64,000 nucleotides of DNA from Nitrogeniibacter aestuarii. Its GTDB lineage: Bacteria > Pseudomonadota > Gammaproteobacteria > Burkholderiales > Rhodocyclaceae. Below are positions 26,652 to 34,769 of this stretch, in pieces. Below the pieces are notes generated by a model. That model searched no databases, had not been told where the DNA came from, and was given only the letters and a program-made list of their open reading frames with translations. Position 1 is the first letter of the stretch. Every line of letters starts with the position of its first letter. The position numbers and the translations under genes were made by a program. Location: positions 558,001-622,000 of the forward strand of contig NZ_CP071321.1 of NCBI RefSeq assembly GCF_017309585.1, read 5' to 3'.

Positions 26652-27118
26652 TCGGGCAGCCCGTTGAGTTCGCGCTTGAGCGCGTCGATGAATCGGTCGA
26701 TCTGAGCGGTGAGATCAATGCAGCCGGCGCTGCCAGGCACGGTCCCGCCATGGATGAAGAAGCCGCCTCGACCATACGTGTTTGTCTCGGGAAACGGGTG
26801 AATGGTAATGCGATAGTTGCCCCATGCGGCTCGCGGGGCAACAACCATGCTCTTCAACCAGTTGTTTTCCCAGGTTTGGGATGGTTGTATCCAGTATTTG
26901 CCCTCAGGGATCGGGCCGCGGCCTTTGAGTTTCTGACGGTCGATCGAATAGTTGAATTTGCCTGTTTCGTCGGGTTTCCCGGACACGGCAGGGAAGCGGA
27001 GTGCCTCGCGAACGCCAGTGGCACTCAAGTGGGCGCCATCGAAAAACAACTCGACGGTAGCGCGGGCGCAAGTGGGTACCGTCGGAGGTTTGCGCTCCTC
27101 AACGTAAGCAGTGGTCAT
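26609..27118 (-). CDS. Tlde1/DUF2778-like L,D-transpeptidase-fold protein
   Basis: 169 residues. The C-terminal half has the Tlde1/DUF2778 hallmark: GRGGFFIHGG (His123) followed by PGSAGCIDL (Cys133), with RITIHPFPETNTYG before it. This is a YkuD-like catalytic arrangement; known Tlde1 proteins are type VI secretion effectors that cut or edit peptide stems in the target cell wall. No signal peptide is visible, as expected for an effector. ATG 27118 (AAAGG upstream) is preferred; 27157 is possible. No secretion genes are in the window. It is on the opposite strand between liuD and liuE, and its base composition looks less GC-rich than the neighbours, suggesting insertion. Confidence 0.72.
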   Translation of the reverse strand: MTTAYVEERKPPTVPTCARATVELFFDGAHLSATGVREALRFPAVSGKPDETGKFNYSIDRQKLKGRGPIPEGKYWIQPSQTWENNWLKSMVVAPRAAWGNYRITIHPFPETNTYGRGGFFIHGGTVPGSAGCIDLTAQIDRFIDALKRELNGLPECYIHLTVRYPAPR

Positions 27119-27192
27119 TGTAGGAATGCCTTTCGTGGAATGGCCCAGTATATGCAAATAACGTATTTTGTCTCCAGCGTCTGGAGGAATGA

Positions 27193-28119
27193 ATGACCCT
27201 ACCCAATCGCGTCCACATCATGGACGTCGGCCCGCGCGACGGGCTGCAGAACGAAAAACAGGTGATCGATACGGCGGTGAAGGTAGAACTCATCGCCCGG
27301 CTCGGTGCAGCGGGCCTGAAGCGCATCGAGGCCACTTCCTTCGTGTCGCCCAAGTGGGTGCCGCAGATGGGCGACAACCTGGATGTGATGGCGGGCATCG
27401 AGCGTCTGCCCGGCGTGGTCTATCCGGTGCTCACGCCCAATGTGAAAGGCTTCGAGGCGGCCATGGCGGCGGGGGTGACTCACATCGGCGTGTTCACCGC
27501 CGCGTCCGAGAGCTTCAATCGCAAGAACATCAACTGCTCCATCGATGAATCGCTGCAGCGATTTCTCCCGGTGATGGCCGCGGCGCGGGCACAGAGCATC
27601 GAGGTGCGCGGCTACGTGTCCTGTGTGCTCGGCTGCCCCTACGAGGGCGAGATCGACCCCGAGGCAGTGGCCGAGGTCTCCGCCCGGCTCATCGACATGG
27701 GCTGCGCCGACATCGGTCTGGGCGATACCATCGGTACCGGCACGCCCGGCAAGACCCAGGCGATGATCGAGGCGGTGGCCCGGCGCGTGCCCATCGAGCG
27801 GCTGGTGGGGCACTATCACGACACCTATGGTCAGGCGCTGGTGAACATCTATGCCTCGCTGGAAATGGGGATGACCCTGTTCGACACGTCGGTGGGCGGA
27901 TTGGGCGGCTGCCCCTATGCCAAGGGCGCGACCGGGAACGTCGCCACCGAAGATGTCGTCTACATGCTGAACGGTCTGGGCATCGACACCGGCATCGACC
28001 TCGATGCCCTGGTCGATACCGCCGCCTGGATCAGCGAACAACTCGGTCGCCCGCCGGCCTCGCGCGTGGCGCGCGCGATGCTCGCCAAGCGCGAGGGCGC
28101 GACCTGCAACGGAGCTTGA
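27193..28119 (+). CDS. liuE: Hydroxymethylglutaryl-CoA lyase
   Basis: 308-residue TIM-barrel enzyme splitting HMG-CoA into acetyl-CoA and acetoacetate, the last step of leucine breakdown. Visible: the start motif VGPRDGLQNEKQ, metal-binding HYHDTYGQAL, and the active-site loop SVGGLGGCPYAKGATGN with the catalytic Cys. ATG 27193 with GGAGG upstream. Separated from liuD by the minus-strand pair, so it may have its own promoter in 27119-27192 or rely on read-through. Confidence 0.95.
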   Translation: MTLPNRVHIMDVGPRDGLQNEKQVIDTAVKVELIARLGAAGLKRIEATSFVSPKWVPQMGDNLDVMAGIERLPGVVYPVLTPNVKGFEAAMAAGVTHIGVFTAASESFNRKNINCSIDESLQRFLPVMAAARAQSIEVRGYVSCVLGCPYEGEIDPEAVAEVSARLIDMGCADIGLGDTIGTGTPGKTQAMIEAVARRVPIERLVGHYHDTYGQALVNIYASLEMGMTLFDTSVGGLGGCPYAKGATGNVATEDVVYMLNGLGIDTGIDLDALVDTAAWISEQLGRPPASRVARAMLAKREGATCNGA

Positions 28120-28120
28120 A

Positions 28121-28327
28121 TTGACTGTCGAATCCCCCTGCACGAATGTGTGCCAGATGAATCCCGCCACCGGGTATTGCCTCGGCTGCTACCGCACCAT
28201 CGAGGAGATCACGGCCTGGAGCCGGCTCGACGACGCCGGCAAGCGGGTGATTCTGCGCAACGTTGCCGAACGCGAGGCCGCCTGCGATCTGTTCGAAAAC
28301 GACCTGCGCGGCGAGTGCGAACGCTAA
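28121..28327 (+). CDS. DUF1289 small cysteine protein (first)
   Basis: 68 residues with ESPCTNVCQMNPATGYCLGCYRT: four cysteines in a C-x3-C-x8-C-x2-C pattern, then a TIEEITAWSRLDDAGKRVIL helix, typical of DUF1289. The cysteines suggest a small zinc or Fe-S site. Function unknown. The start is a TTG at 28121, two bases after the liuE stop, supported by GGAG six bases upstream; the longer ATG frame from 28004 lies within liuE and is not credible. Confidence 0.8.
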   Translation: MTVESPCTNVCQMNPATGYCLGCYRTIEEITAWSRLDDAGKRVILRNVAEREAACDLFENDLRGECER

Positions 28328-28360
28328 AATGGCGTCTTTGCCTGACCGGAAGCCTGTTTC

Positions 28361-28546
28361 ATGTCCGAATGCATCGGCGTGTGTGAGATCGACCCCTTTT
28401 CCGAAACCTGCATCGGCTGCGGCCGCTCGGCGGACGAGATCTTCGGTAACGACCACACGGATGACCCCACCGACGGCGAGGCCCAACCGCCTGCGGCCGA
28501 CCACGTGCCCATCACGACGGACGATTCCCTGCCCGAATCCAAGTAA
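28361..28546 (+). CDS. DUF1289-like small cysteine protein (second)
   Basis: 61 residues. Repeats the Cys spacing of the preceding gene exactly (C-x3-C-x8-C-x2-C in MSECIGVCEIDPFSETCIGCG) but lacks the following Trp/Arg helix, having instead an acidic, Pro-rich tail (DHTDDPTDGEAQPPAADHV). Probably a diverged tandem duplicate of the DUF1289 gene. 33 bp downstream of it and 12 bp before the MBL gene, so likely one transcript. Confidence 0.65.
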   Translation: MSECIGVCEIDPFSETCIGCGRSADEIFGNDHTDDPTDGEAQPPAADHVPITTDDSLPESK

Positions 28547-28558
28547 TCCGGGGCGCGC

Positions 28559-29473
28559 ATGAGCGCCGCGCTGCCCGATGACATACTGGTCTTCGAGCGC
28601 GGCTGGCTCTCGGCCAACAATATCCTGCTCTTTGATGGTGGCGCCGCGACGCTGGTGGACACCGGCTACGTGAGCCACGCCGAGCAGACCATCGCGCTGG
28701 TGCGTGCCGGCCTCGATGGCCGCACCCTCACCGACATCGTCAACACCCACTCCCACTCGGACCACATCGGCGGCAATGCGGCCGTGCAGCGCAGCTTCGG
28801 CTGCCGCATCACCATCCCCGAGGGCATGCACGCCGCCGTCCAGCAATGGGACGAAGCCGCGTTGTTGCTCACCGTGGCCGACCAGCGCGGCGAGCGCTTC
28901 ACCGCCGACTATCTGGCGCATGCCGGTGAAACCCTCGCCATGGGAGGGCGCGAATGGCAGTCGCTGGCCGCCCCCGGCCACGACATGGACGCGCTCATGT
29001 TCTGGAATGCGGAGACCGGCATTCTGATCTCCGGCGACGCCCTGTGGCGCGACGGCTTCGGCATTCTCTTCGTCGAAATCTTCGGGACCGACGACGGTCT
29101 CGGCGCCGCGCGCAGCACGCTGGATGCCATTGCTCGGCTGCCCATCCGCACCGTCATCCCCGGTCACGGCGCGCCCTTCGTGGAGGTGGAGGAGGCGCTC
29201 GCCACGGCCTATAGCCGCCTCAAGGCCTTCGAAGACGACGGTGCCCGCATCGCCCGCAACGCCATCCGCGCGTGCACGACGTTTGCGTTGCTTGATCTGA
29301 GACGGATGCTGCTCGATGAGATGCCTGGCTGGCTGGAGCGGACGCCGCTGTTTGCCGAGGCGAACCGGCGCTTTCTCAATGAGACGCCTGAACGACTGGC
29401 GGATTGGTTGGTGGACAGTCTTGAGAAAGCGGGGGTGGCCAAAAGAGAGGGCGACTGGCTGGTCGCAGCGTAG
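28559..29473 (+). CDS. Metallo-beta-lactamase-fold hydrolase
   Basis: 304 residues. NTHSHSDHIGGN carries the HxHxDH metal motif, followed by PGHDMDALMFWN and ISGDALWRDGFGI, then PGHGAPF, all usual ligand positions of glyoxalase II-like MBL proteins. The C-terminal ~80 residues form a helical tail (KAFEDDGARIARNAIRACTTF...). Substrate not deducible. Last gene of the liu-region transcript; a ~520-bp repeat follows. Confidence 0.85.
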   Translation: MSAALPDDILVFERGWLSANNILLFDGGAATLVDTGYVSHAEQTIALVRAGLDGRTLTDIVNTHSHSDHIGGNAAVQRSFGCRITIPEGMHAAVQQWDEAALLLTVADQRGERFTADYLAHAGETLAMGGREWQSLAAPGHDMDALMFWNAETGILISGDALWRDGFGILFVEIFGTDDGLGAARSTLDAIARLPIRTVIPGHGAPFVEVEEALATAYSRLKAFEDDGARIARNAIRACTTFALLDLRRMLLDEMPGWLERTPLFAEANRRFLNETPERLADWLVDSLEKAGVAKREGDWLVAA

Positions 29474-29519
29474 AACACCCTTTGTCGCTGGGCCGTTCGT
29501 TGATCTTCGATACGATGTT

Positions 29520-30040
29520 GTTTCGCCCTGAAGGGCGACCTACTTTCTTGGCGCGCAAGAAAGTAGGCAAAGAGACGCATCCCGCTTTCGTGGCCCTGCG
29601 GGCTCCCCTCCCTGCCCGAACGCCCGGCAGGCGGTTTCGCCAACTCGCCCCTGCGGGGCTCAGACAGCGAAACCGCTTTTTCTGCCGTTCATTCGGGCGA
29701 CTCGGCACGACAGAGGGATTGGGGCGTGCCGGGCTGAAGCTTCTTTCTGATGTGGACGGATGATTCCGGCATCGCTTCACTCGGCCGGGCGACAGGCCTC
29801 ACCAGAGTGGCACGTCCGGGTCGCCCTCGATCGCGCCGATCGACAAGCGCCGGGGGCGGAAACACGGGCTTCGCTGTCTGAGCCCGCAGGGCGAGTTGGC
29901 GAAGCACGCCGACCACGGTGATTGACGATTGGGCATCGCCGCAAGGCGACGCGATCGTGGGCTGTGCTTCTTTGCTTACTTTCTTGCACAAGCAAGAAAG
30001 TAAGGCGCCCGCCGGGGCGAAACCCGGCCAATGGCCTTCG
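29520..30040. repeat. ~520-bp hairpin repeat, copy 1 (inverted orientation)
   Basis: Occupies most of the 751-bp gap between the MBL gene and phoD. Read on the minus strand it matches copies 2 and 3 almost throughout. Each end carries a perfect hairpin: 29540-29566 (arms CTACTTTCTTG/CAAGAAAGTAG) and 29975-30004 (arms of 13 bp, CTTACTTTCTTGC/GCAAGAAAGTAAG, loop ACAA). Inside, a second pair of inverted modules (AACTCGCCC...GGGCTCAGACAGCGAA and its complement) flanks a unique ~170-bp centre. The whole is thus a long imperfect inverted repeat. Short ORFs inside change frame between copies, so no protein is called. The 184 bp from 30041 to phoD show nothing recognisable. Confidence 0.85.
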
Positions 30041-30224
30041 ATATCTGGCGTTGTAGCCTAGTCGTGGGCTCTTACGTCGTCGCGCAGCGCACCACCGACC
30101 TGCGCCACCAACCTGGAGGACTAACAGACCTCCAAGAATCCTTCACTCCCCCTTCACCAGAAAGTCATATCCCTCCGCTAGCCTCCGGCACATTCCCCAA
30201 AATGCTGCTCGCGGAGCCCGAACC

Positions 30225-31922
30225 ATGTCTTTCGATTCCAACAACTCACGCCGTCGCTTCCTGCGCCTGATGGGCGGCACGGCCGTTGCCGGTGCGGCCA
30301 TGGTGCGCGGTGGCAAGGCGCTGGCCCATCGGGCCGAACTGCCGTCGCTGCGCACCTTCACTCATGGTGTCGCCAGCGGTGATCCGCTGCAGCATCAGGT
30401 GATCATCTGGACGCGGCTGAGTCCGGTGGCGCGACGTGGGGTGGTGCCGGTGTTCTGGGAAGTGTCGGTGGATCGGGCGTTCCGGCATGTGGTGAAGCGG
30501 GGCGTGACTCGCACCGACGCGAGCCGTGACTTTACGGTGAAGGTGGATGTGAGCCGTCTGCCCGCCGGCCGCCACTTCTACTACCGCTTCCGTTCCGGGC
30601 GTGCCATGTCGCCGGTGGGCATGACCCGCACCCTGCCGCGTGGCGCGGTGGATGAAGTGAAGCTGGCGGTGTTTTCCTGCTCGAACTACCCGGCCGGCTT
30701 CTTTCATGCCTATGGCGAAGCGGCCCGGCGCAACGACCTCTTTGCTTCCATTCACCTGGGCGATTACATCTACGAGTACGGGCGTGGCGGTTACGCGTCG
30801 GAAGATGCCGCACTGCTGGGCCGTGAGGTGGATCCGGAAGGCGAGATACTCTCTCTCGACGATTACCGCAAGCGCTACGCCCAGTATCGCAGTGACCCGG
30901 ATTGCCAGGTCCTGCATGCGGCGATGCCGATGATTGCGGTGTGGGACGACCACGAGATCGCCAACGACACCTGGAAGAATGGTGCCGAGAACCACAATCC
31001 GGACGACGGCGACTTTGCCGCTCGCAAGGCGGCGGCCATCCGCGCCTATCACGAGTGGCTGCCCACCCGCGTGACCGATGGGCGTCGGCCGGAGCGCATC
31101 TACCGCAGCTTCGACTTCGGCAATCTGATGTCGCTGCACATGCTCGACACCCGCGTCATCGGGCGCGACGAGCAACTGGACTACGCCAATTACCTGGGGG
31201 CCGGCGGTTTCGATGCGGTGGCGTTTTCGACCGATATGGCCGACCCGACCCGCGAGCTGCTCGGTCGCGAGCAGACCGCGTGGCTGCAGCAGCAGATGGC
31301 AGGTTCGCGCGCGACATGGCAGGTGCTGGGTCAGCAGGTGCTCATGGGCCGCATGAACATCCCTGCGCCGGTGGCACTGCAAAGCATCAGCTTCAGTGAC
31401 TACACGGCACTGGTCTTCAAGGCCCAGACCGAGCCCGCAACGCTGACCGACAGTGAGCGCGCCATTCTCGCGCAGCCGTCCATTCCCTATAACCTGGACG
31501 CCTGGGACGGTTACGCCGTGGCCCGTGAGGTGGTGCTGGGCATGGCCAGGGCCATGGACAAGAACCTGGTGGTGCTGGCGGGCGACACGCATAACGCCTG
31601 GGCCAGCGATCTGGCCGATGCGGCCGGTACGGCCGTGGGCGTCGAGTTTGCCACCTCGTCGGTGTCATCGCCCGGTCTTGAAGGCTACTTTCCCAACGAG
31701 GATCCGTCACTGGTGGCGGCGGGGCTGACGCAGCTCATCGAACCGCTGCGCTACGCCAATACGGCGGATCGGGGTTACATGGTGCTGACCGTCACCCGGG
31801 CGGTGTGCACGGCGCAGTGGCATTACGTGAGCACGGTGAAAGCGGCCGAATACGCCGCCTTCGACGGCCCGGCGCTTCAGGTGCTTCCGGGGGCGGACAA
31901 TCGACGTGTGGTCTCCGCCTGA
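30225..31922 (+). CDS. phoD: PhoD-family alkaline phosphatase/phosphodiesterase
   Basis: 565 residues, exported by the Tat route (RRRFLR at residues 9-14, then a hydrophobic stretch ending KALAHRA). PhoD N-terminal domain (FTHGVASGDPLQHQVIIWTRL) followed by the metallophosphatase core: HLGDYIYEYG, WDDHEIANDTWKNGAENH, and AGDTHNAWASDL supply Fe/Ca ligands. Releases phosphate from esters and diesters in the periplasm. ATG 30225 with GGAG upstream. It stands alone; no Pho box was recognised. Confidence 0.92.
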   Translation: MSFDSNNSRRRFLRLMGGTAVAGAAMVRGGKALAHRAELPSLRTFTHGVASGDPLQHQVIIWTRLSPVARRGVVPVFWEVSVDRAFRHVVKRGVTRTDASRDFTVKVDVSRLPAGRHFYYRFRSGRAMSPVGMTRTLPRGAVDEVKLAVFSCSNYPAGFFHAYGEAARRNDLFASIHLGDYIYEYGRGGYASEDAALLGREVDPEGEILSLDDYRKRYAQYRSDPDCQVLHAAMPMIAVWDDHEIANDTWKNGAENHNPDDGDFAARKAAAIRAYHEWLPTRVTDGRRPERIYRSFDFGNLMSLHMLDTRVIGRDEQLDYANYLGAGGFDAVAFSTDMADPTRELLGREQTAWLQQQMAGSRATWQVLGQQVLMGRMNIPAPVALQSISFSDYTALVFKAQTEPATLTDSERAILAQPSIPYNLDAWDGYAVAREVVLGMARAMDKNLVVLAGDTHNAWASDLADAAGTAVGVEFATSSVSSPGLEGYFPNEDPSLVAAGLTQLIEPLRYANTADRGYMVLTVTRAVCTAQWHYVSTVKAAEYAAFDGPALQVLPGADNRRVVSA

Positions 31923-32028
31923 GCACGCATGCAGAGCCTGATCGTCGCCGGCGCCCCTGTTAACGGCTTCCTCTGTCTGTCGGGGTCGCAGCACCACGGT
32001 CGAACGAGAACGGGCGGTTGTTGAATGG

Positions 32029-32052
32029 AAATGAGAATGCAAACGATTCTTA
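32029..32052. promoter_or_regulatory. Possible Fur box upstream of the bfr pair
   Basis: AAATGAGAATGC followed by AAACGATTCTTA: 7-bp arms TGAGAAT and ATTCTTA (6 of 7 complementary) around a 7-base spacer, resembling AATGAGAAT-type Fur half-sites. It lies 130 bp before bfr1 in the AT-richest part of a 259-bp gap. Fits iron control of iron storage but the match is imperfect. Confidence 0.4.
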
Positions 32053-32181
32053 AGCTTATGAAAAATAAAGCATTCGCCTGAACTTTCCTTGGTCAAGTCC
32101 CTCCGAGTGCATACAATGCAAAGTGTTCGCCCCTCACGAAGGGGCGAATACCTGAAACACCTAGCCTCACGGAGCCCAGCC

Positions 32182-32667
32182 ATGAAAGGCGATAAGAAAA
32201 TCATCGATATCCTCAACGAGCTGCTGGTCGGCGAGCTCACGGCCGTAGACCAGTACCTGATCCATGGCGAGATGTACGCCGACATGGGCCTGAACGAACT
32301 TGCCCAGAAGAGCCTGCACGAGTCCGATCACGAACGCGAACATGCCCGTGCCCTGATCCAGCGCATTCTCTTCCTCGAAGGCAAACCCGACCTGAGCAAG
32401 CGTGATCCGCTGACGGTGGGCAAGACGGTCCCCGACATGCTCAAGTCCGATCTGGCGCTTGAATACAAAGTGACCGGCGACCTGAAGAAGGCCATCGCCG
32501 CCTGTGAGAAGGCCTCGGATTTCGTCTCCCGCGAAATGCTCGAGACCCAGCTCGAAGACACCGAGATGGACCACGCCTACTACCTCGAAAAGCAGCTTCG
32601 CCTGATCGACATGCTTGGCCTGCCCAACTACCTGCAGAGCCAGATGGGCTCTGGCGATCCGGCTTGA
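32182..32667 (+). CDS. bfr: Bacterioferritin, ferroxidase-type subunit (no haem ligand)
   Basis: 161-residue four-helix iron-storage protein. Ferroxidase residues are kept: Glu18, Glu51, His54, and Glu/His in DTEMDHAYY. The haem-ligand position, Met52 in classical bacterioferritin, is Arg here (HEREHARAL). So this subunit can oxidise iron but should not bind haem by itself. ATG 32182 with GGAGCCC upstream; the in-frame ATG at 32089 lies in leader sequence. Forms a pair with the next gene, 10 bp downstream. Confidence 0.92.
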   Translation: MKGDKKIIDILNELLVGELTAVDQYLIHGEMYADMGLNELAQKSLHESDHEREHARALIQRILFLEGKPDLSKRDPLTVGKTVPDMLKSDLALEYKVTGDLKKAIAACEKASDFVSREMLETQLEDTEMDHAYYLEKQLRLIDMLGLPNYLQSQMGSGDPA

Positions 32668-32677
32668 GGAGCATCAC

Positions 32678-33160
32678 ATGAAAGGCGACAAGAAAATCAT
32701 CGCGCTGCTCAACAAGGTGCTGACCAACGAGCTGACCTCGATCAACCAGTATTTCCTGCATGCCCGCATGTTCCGCAACTGGGGCCTGGAAAAGCTCAAC
32801 GACTACCAGTACAAGCAGTCGATCCGCGTTATGAAGGAGGCGGACGAGCTGATCGAACGCATCCTCTTCCTCGAAGGCCTGCCCAACCTGCAGAACCTGG
32901 GCAAGCTCATGATCGGCGAGAACGTGGCCGAATGCCTCAAGTGCGATCTCAAGTACGAGCACGACGTCCAGCGTCCGCTGCTGATCGAGGCCATCGCCAA
33001 GTGCGAGGAAGTGCAGGATTACGTGAGCCGGGATCTGCTCGAAGAGCTGCTCGAGCACTGCGAGGAAGCCATCGACTGGCTTGAAACCCAGCAGTCGCTG
33101 ATCGAGGATGTGACCCTGCCCAACTACCTGCAGGCACACATGGAGCCGGGCGAAGACTGA
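32678..33160 (+). CDS. bfr: Bacterioferritin, haem-type subunit (ferroxidase site degenerate)
   Basis: 160 residues, paralogue of the preceding gene with the same MKGDKKII start. Here the haem ligand Met52 is present (RVMKEADEL) and Glu18 remains, but Glu51 is Val, His54 is Glu and the late His is Ala (CEEAIDWLE), so the ferroxidase centre is lost. Complementary to the first subunit: together they would form a mixed 24-mer, as known from Neisseria, Pseudomonas and magnetotactic bacteria. ATG 32678 with GAGGAGC upstream. Ends before a 54-bp perfect palindrome. Confidence 0.92.
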   Translation: MKGDKKIIALLNKVLTNELTSINQYFLHARMFRNWGLEKLNDYQYKQSIRVMKEADELIERILFLEGLPNLQNLGKLMIGENVAECLKCDLKYEHDVQRPLLIEAIAKCEEVQDYVSRDLLEELLEHCEEAIDWLETQQSLIEDVTLPNYLQAHMEPGED

Positions 33161-33172
33161 TCGATTCGATCC

Positions 33173-33226
33173 CGGTAGCACCAGAAGAACGGCGGCCCGC
33201 AGGCCGCCGTTCTTCTGGTGCTACCG
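33173..33226. terminator. 54-bp perfect hairpin between convergent genes
   Basis: Two 25-bp arms that are exact complements (CGGTAGCACCAGAAGAACGG...), loop CGCA. Lies between bfr2 (ends 33160) and the minus-strand dctM (ends 33237). No long T-run, but the stem is long enough to stop or protect transcripts from both sides. Confidence 0.75.
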
Positions 33227-33236
33227 TGTCAGTGCA

Positions 33237-34769
33237 TCATCCATACACCAGTGACGGCAGCCAGGTGACGATGCCCGGAATCAGGATGCACAGCAGCAGC
33301 CCGAGCGCCTGCAGGGCGAGGAACACCAGGGACGACTTGAAGATGGTCGCCATGCTGATGGAATCGGGCGCCACGCCGCGGATGTAGAACAGCGCGTAGC
33401 CGAAGGGTGGGCTCAGAAAGCTCATCTGCATGTTCACCAGATAGATCACCCCGAACCACAGGGCCACCTTGTCGCCCGGTACCGGCGGCATGCCGAACAG
33501 GCCGTCGAAAGTGAGCGACTTGATGATGGGCACGAAGATGGGGACGGCCAGCAGCAGGATGCCGACCCAATCCAGGAACATGCCCAGGATCACCAGCAGC
33601 ACCATCATCAGGAACAGGATGCCGTAGGGCGACAGACCCGTGCCGAGGATGGCGTCGTTGATGAAGGCCTGCCCCCCCTGGAGGATGTAGAAGCCCACGA
33701 AGATGGAGGCGCCGAAGATGATCCATAGCACCATGGCCGAGGCTTTCACGGTGCTGACCGAGGCTTCGCGCAGGGCGACCAGGTTGAAGCGCCCGTGCAT
33801 GATGGCCACGATGATGGCGCCGAAGGAGCCGATGCCGGCCGCTTCCACCGGGGTGGCGATGCCCGCGAACAGCAGGCCGAGCACCAGCACCACGAGGATG
33901 AGCGGGGCGATGAGCTTGAGCAGCAGCTTGAACTTGGCACCCAGGCTGATGCGCTCCTCCACCGGCACGGCCGGGCCCTTTTCCGGGTTGAGCCAGGTGC
34001 GGATGAGCACGTAGGCCACATACATGCCCGAGAGCATGAGACCCGGCACCAGCGAACCGAGGTAGAGCTCACCGACTGACTGCTGCGCCACCACCGCATA
34101 GAGGATGGCGAGAATCGACGGTGGAATGAGAATGCCCAGCGTCCCGCCGGCCATGATCGAGCCGATGGCGATCTGCGGGTCGTAGTTGCGTTTGAGCATG
34201 GCCGGCAGGGCGATGATGCCCATGGTCACCACGGCCGCACCGATCACGCCCACCATGGCGGCGAGAATGGTCGAGGCGATGATGGTGGCCGCGGCCAGGC
34301 CGCCGCGCAGGCCGCCCATCCACTGGTAGATGACGTCGAACATCTCTTCGATGAGCCCCGCCCGTTCGAGCATGGAGGCCATGAAGATGAACAGCGGGAT
34401 GGCCGCCAGATCCGAATTGGTCATCATCGGGAAGATGCGCGAGGGGATGATGTTGACCATCACCTGCCCGCCGATGAGGTAGATGAACACCACCCCGAGC
34501 CCCCCGGTCACGAAGGCCAGCGGCAGCCCCATCATGAGCATGACGAGCAGGGAGCCGAACATGATGTAGGTCAGCTCCTTGATGTCCACGTCCTGCAGCA
34601 TGCCGGCGGTGGTGAACAGGAAGTGCTCGTCGGCGTAGGGGTCGTAGAACAGCACGTTGATCAGTTCGACGGCAAAGACGAACAGCACCCCGAGCGTGGC
34701 CACGTACATGAGGATGGTGCCCAGGCGCCCCACGGCGGTGGGCCCGTTTGCGGCATTGGCGGCGCTCAT
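33237..34769 (-). CDS. TRAP transporter large permease DctM-like
   Basis: 510 residues, about twelve membrane segments. GGTLGILIPPSILAILYAVVA and GIATPVEAAGIGSFGAIIVA are conserved DctM motifs; FLSPPFGYALFYIRGVAP near the end is typical of the keto-acid/dicarboxylate branch. Exchanges organic acid import against an ion gradient. ATG 34769 overlaps the dctQ stop (ATGA), which decides against the longer frame from 34787. Last gene of the dctPQM operon. Confidence 0.92.
   Translation of the reverse strand: MSAANAANGPTAVGRLGTILMYVATLGVLFVFAVELINVLFYDPYADEHFLFTTAGMLQDVDIKELTYIMFGSLLVMLMMGLPLAFVTGGLGVVFIYLIGGQVMVNIIPSRIFPMMTNSDLAAIPLFIFMASMLERAGLIEEMFDVIYQWMGGLRGGLAAATIIASTILAAMVGVIGAAVVTMGIIALPAMLKRNYDPQIAIGSIMAGGTLGILIPPSILAILYAVVAQQSVGELYLGSLVPGLMLSGMYVAYVLIRTWLNPEKGPAVPVEERISLGAKFKLLLKLIAPLILVVLVLGLLFAGIATPVEAAGIGSFGAIIVAIMHGRFNLVALREASVSTVKASAMVLWIIFGASIFVGFYILQGGQAFINDAILGTGLSPYGILFLMMVLLVILGMFLDWVGILLLAVPIFVPIIKSLTFDGLFGMPPVPGDKVALWFGVIYLVNMQMSFLSPPFGYALFYIRGVAPDSISMATIFKSSLVFLALQALGLLLCILIPGIVTWLPSLVYG

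Noticed and set aside
28004..28120. Longer N-terminus for the first DUF1289 gene
   Set aside because: Would lie within liuE and adds an Arg/Pro-rich out-of-frame translation; the TTG start at 28121 has a good ribosome-binding site.
29520..30040. CRISPR array or integron attachment array
   Set aside because: The repeats are ~520 bp, few, with mirrored halves and no regular spacers or cas/integrase genes.
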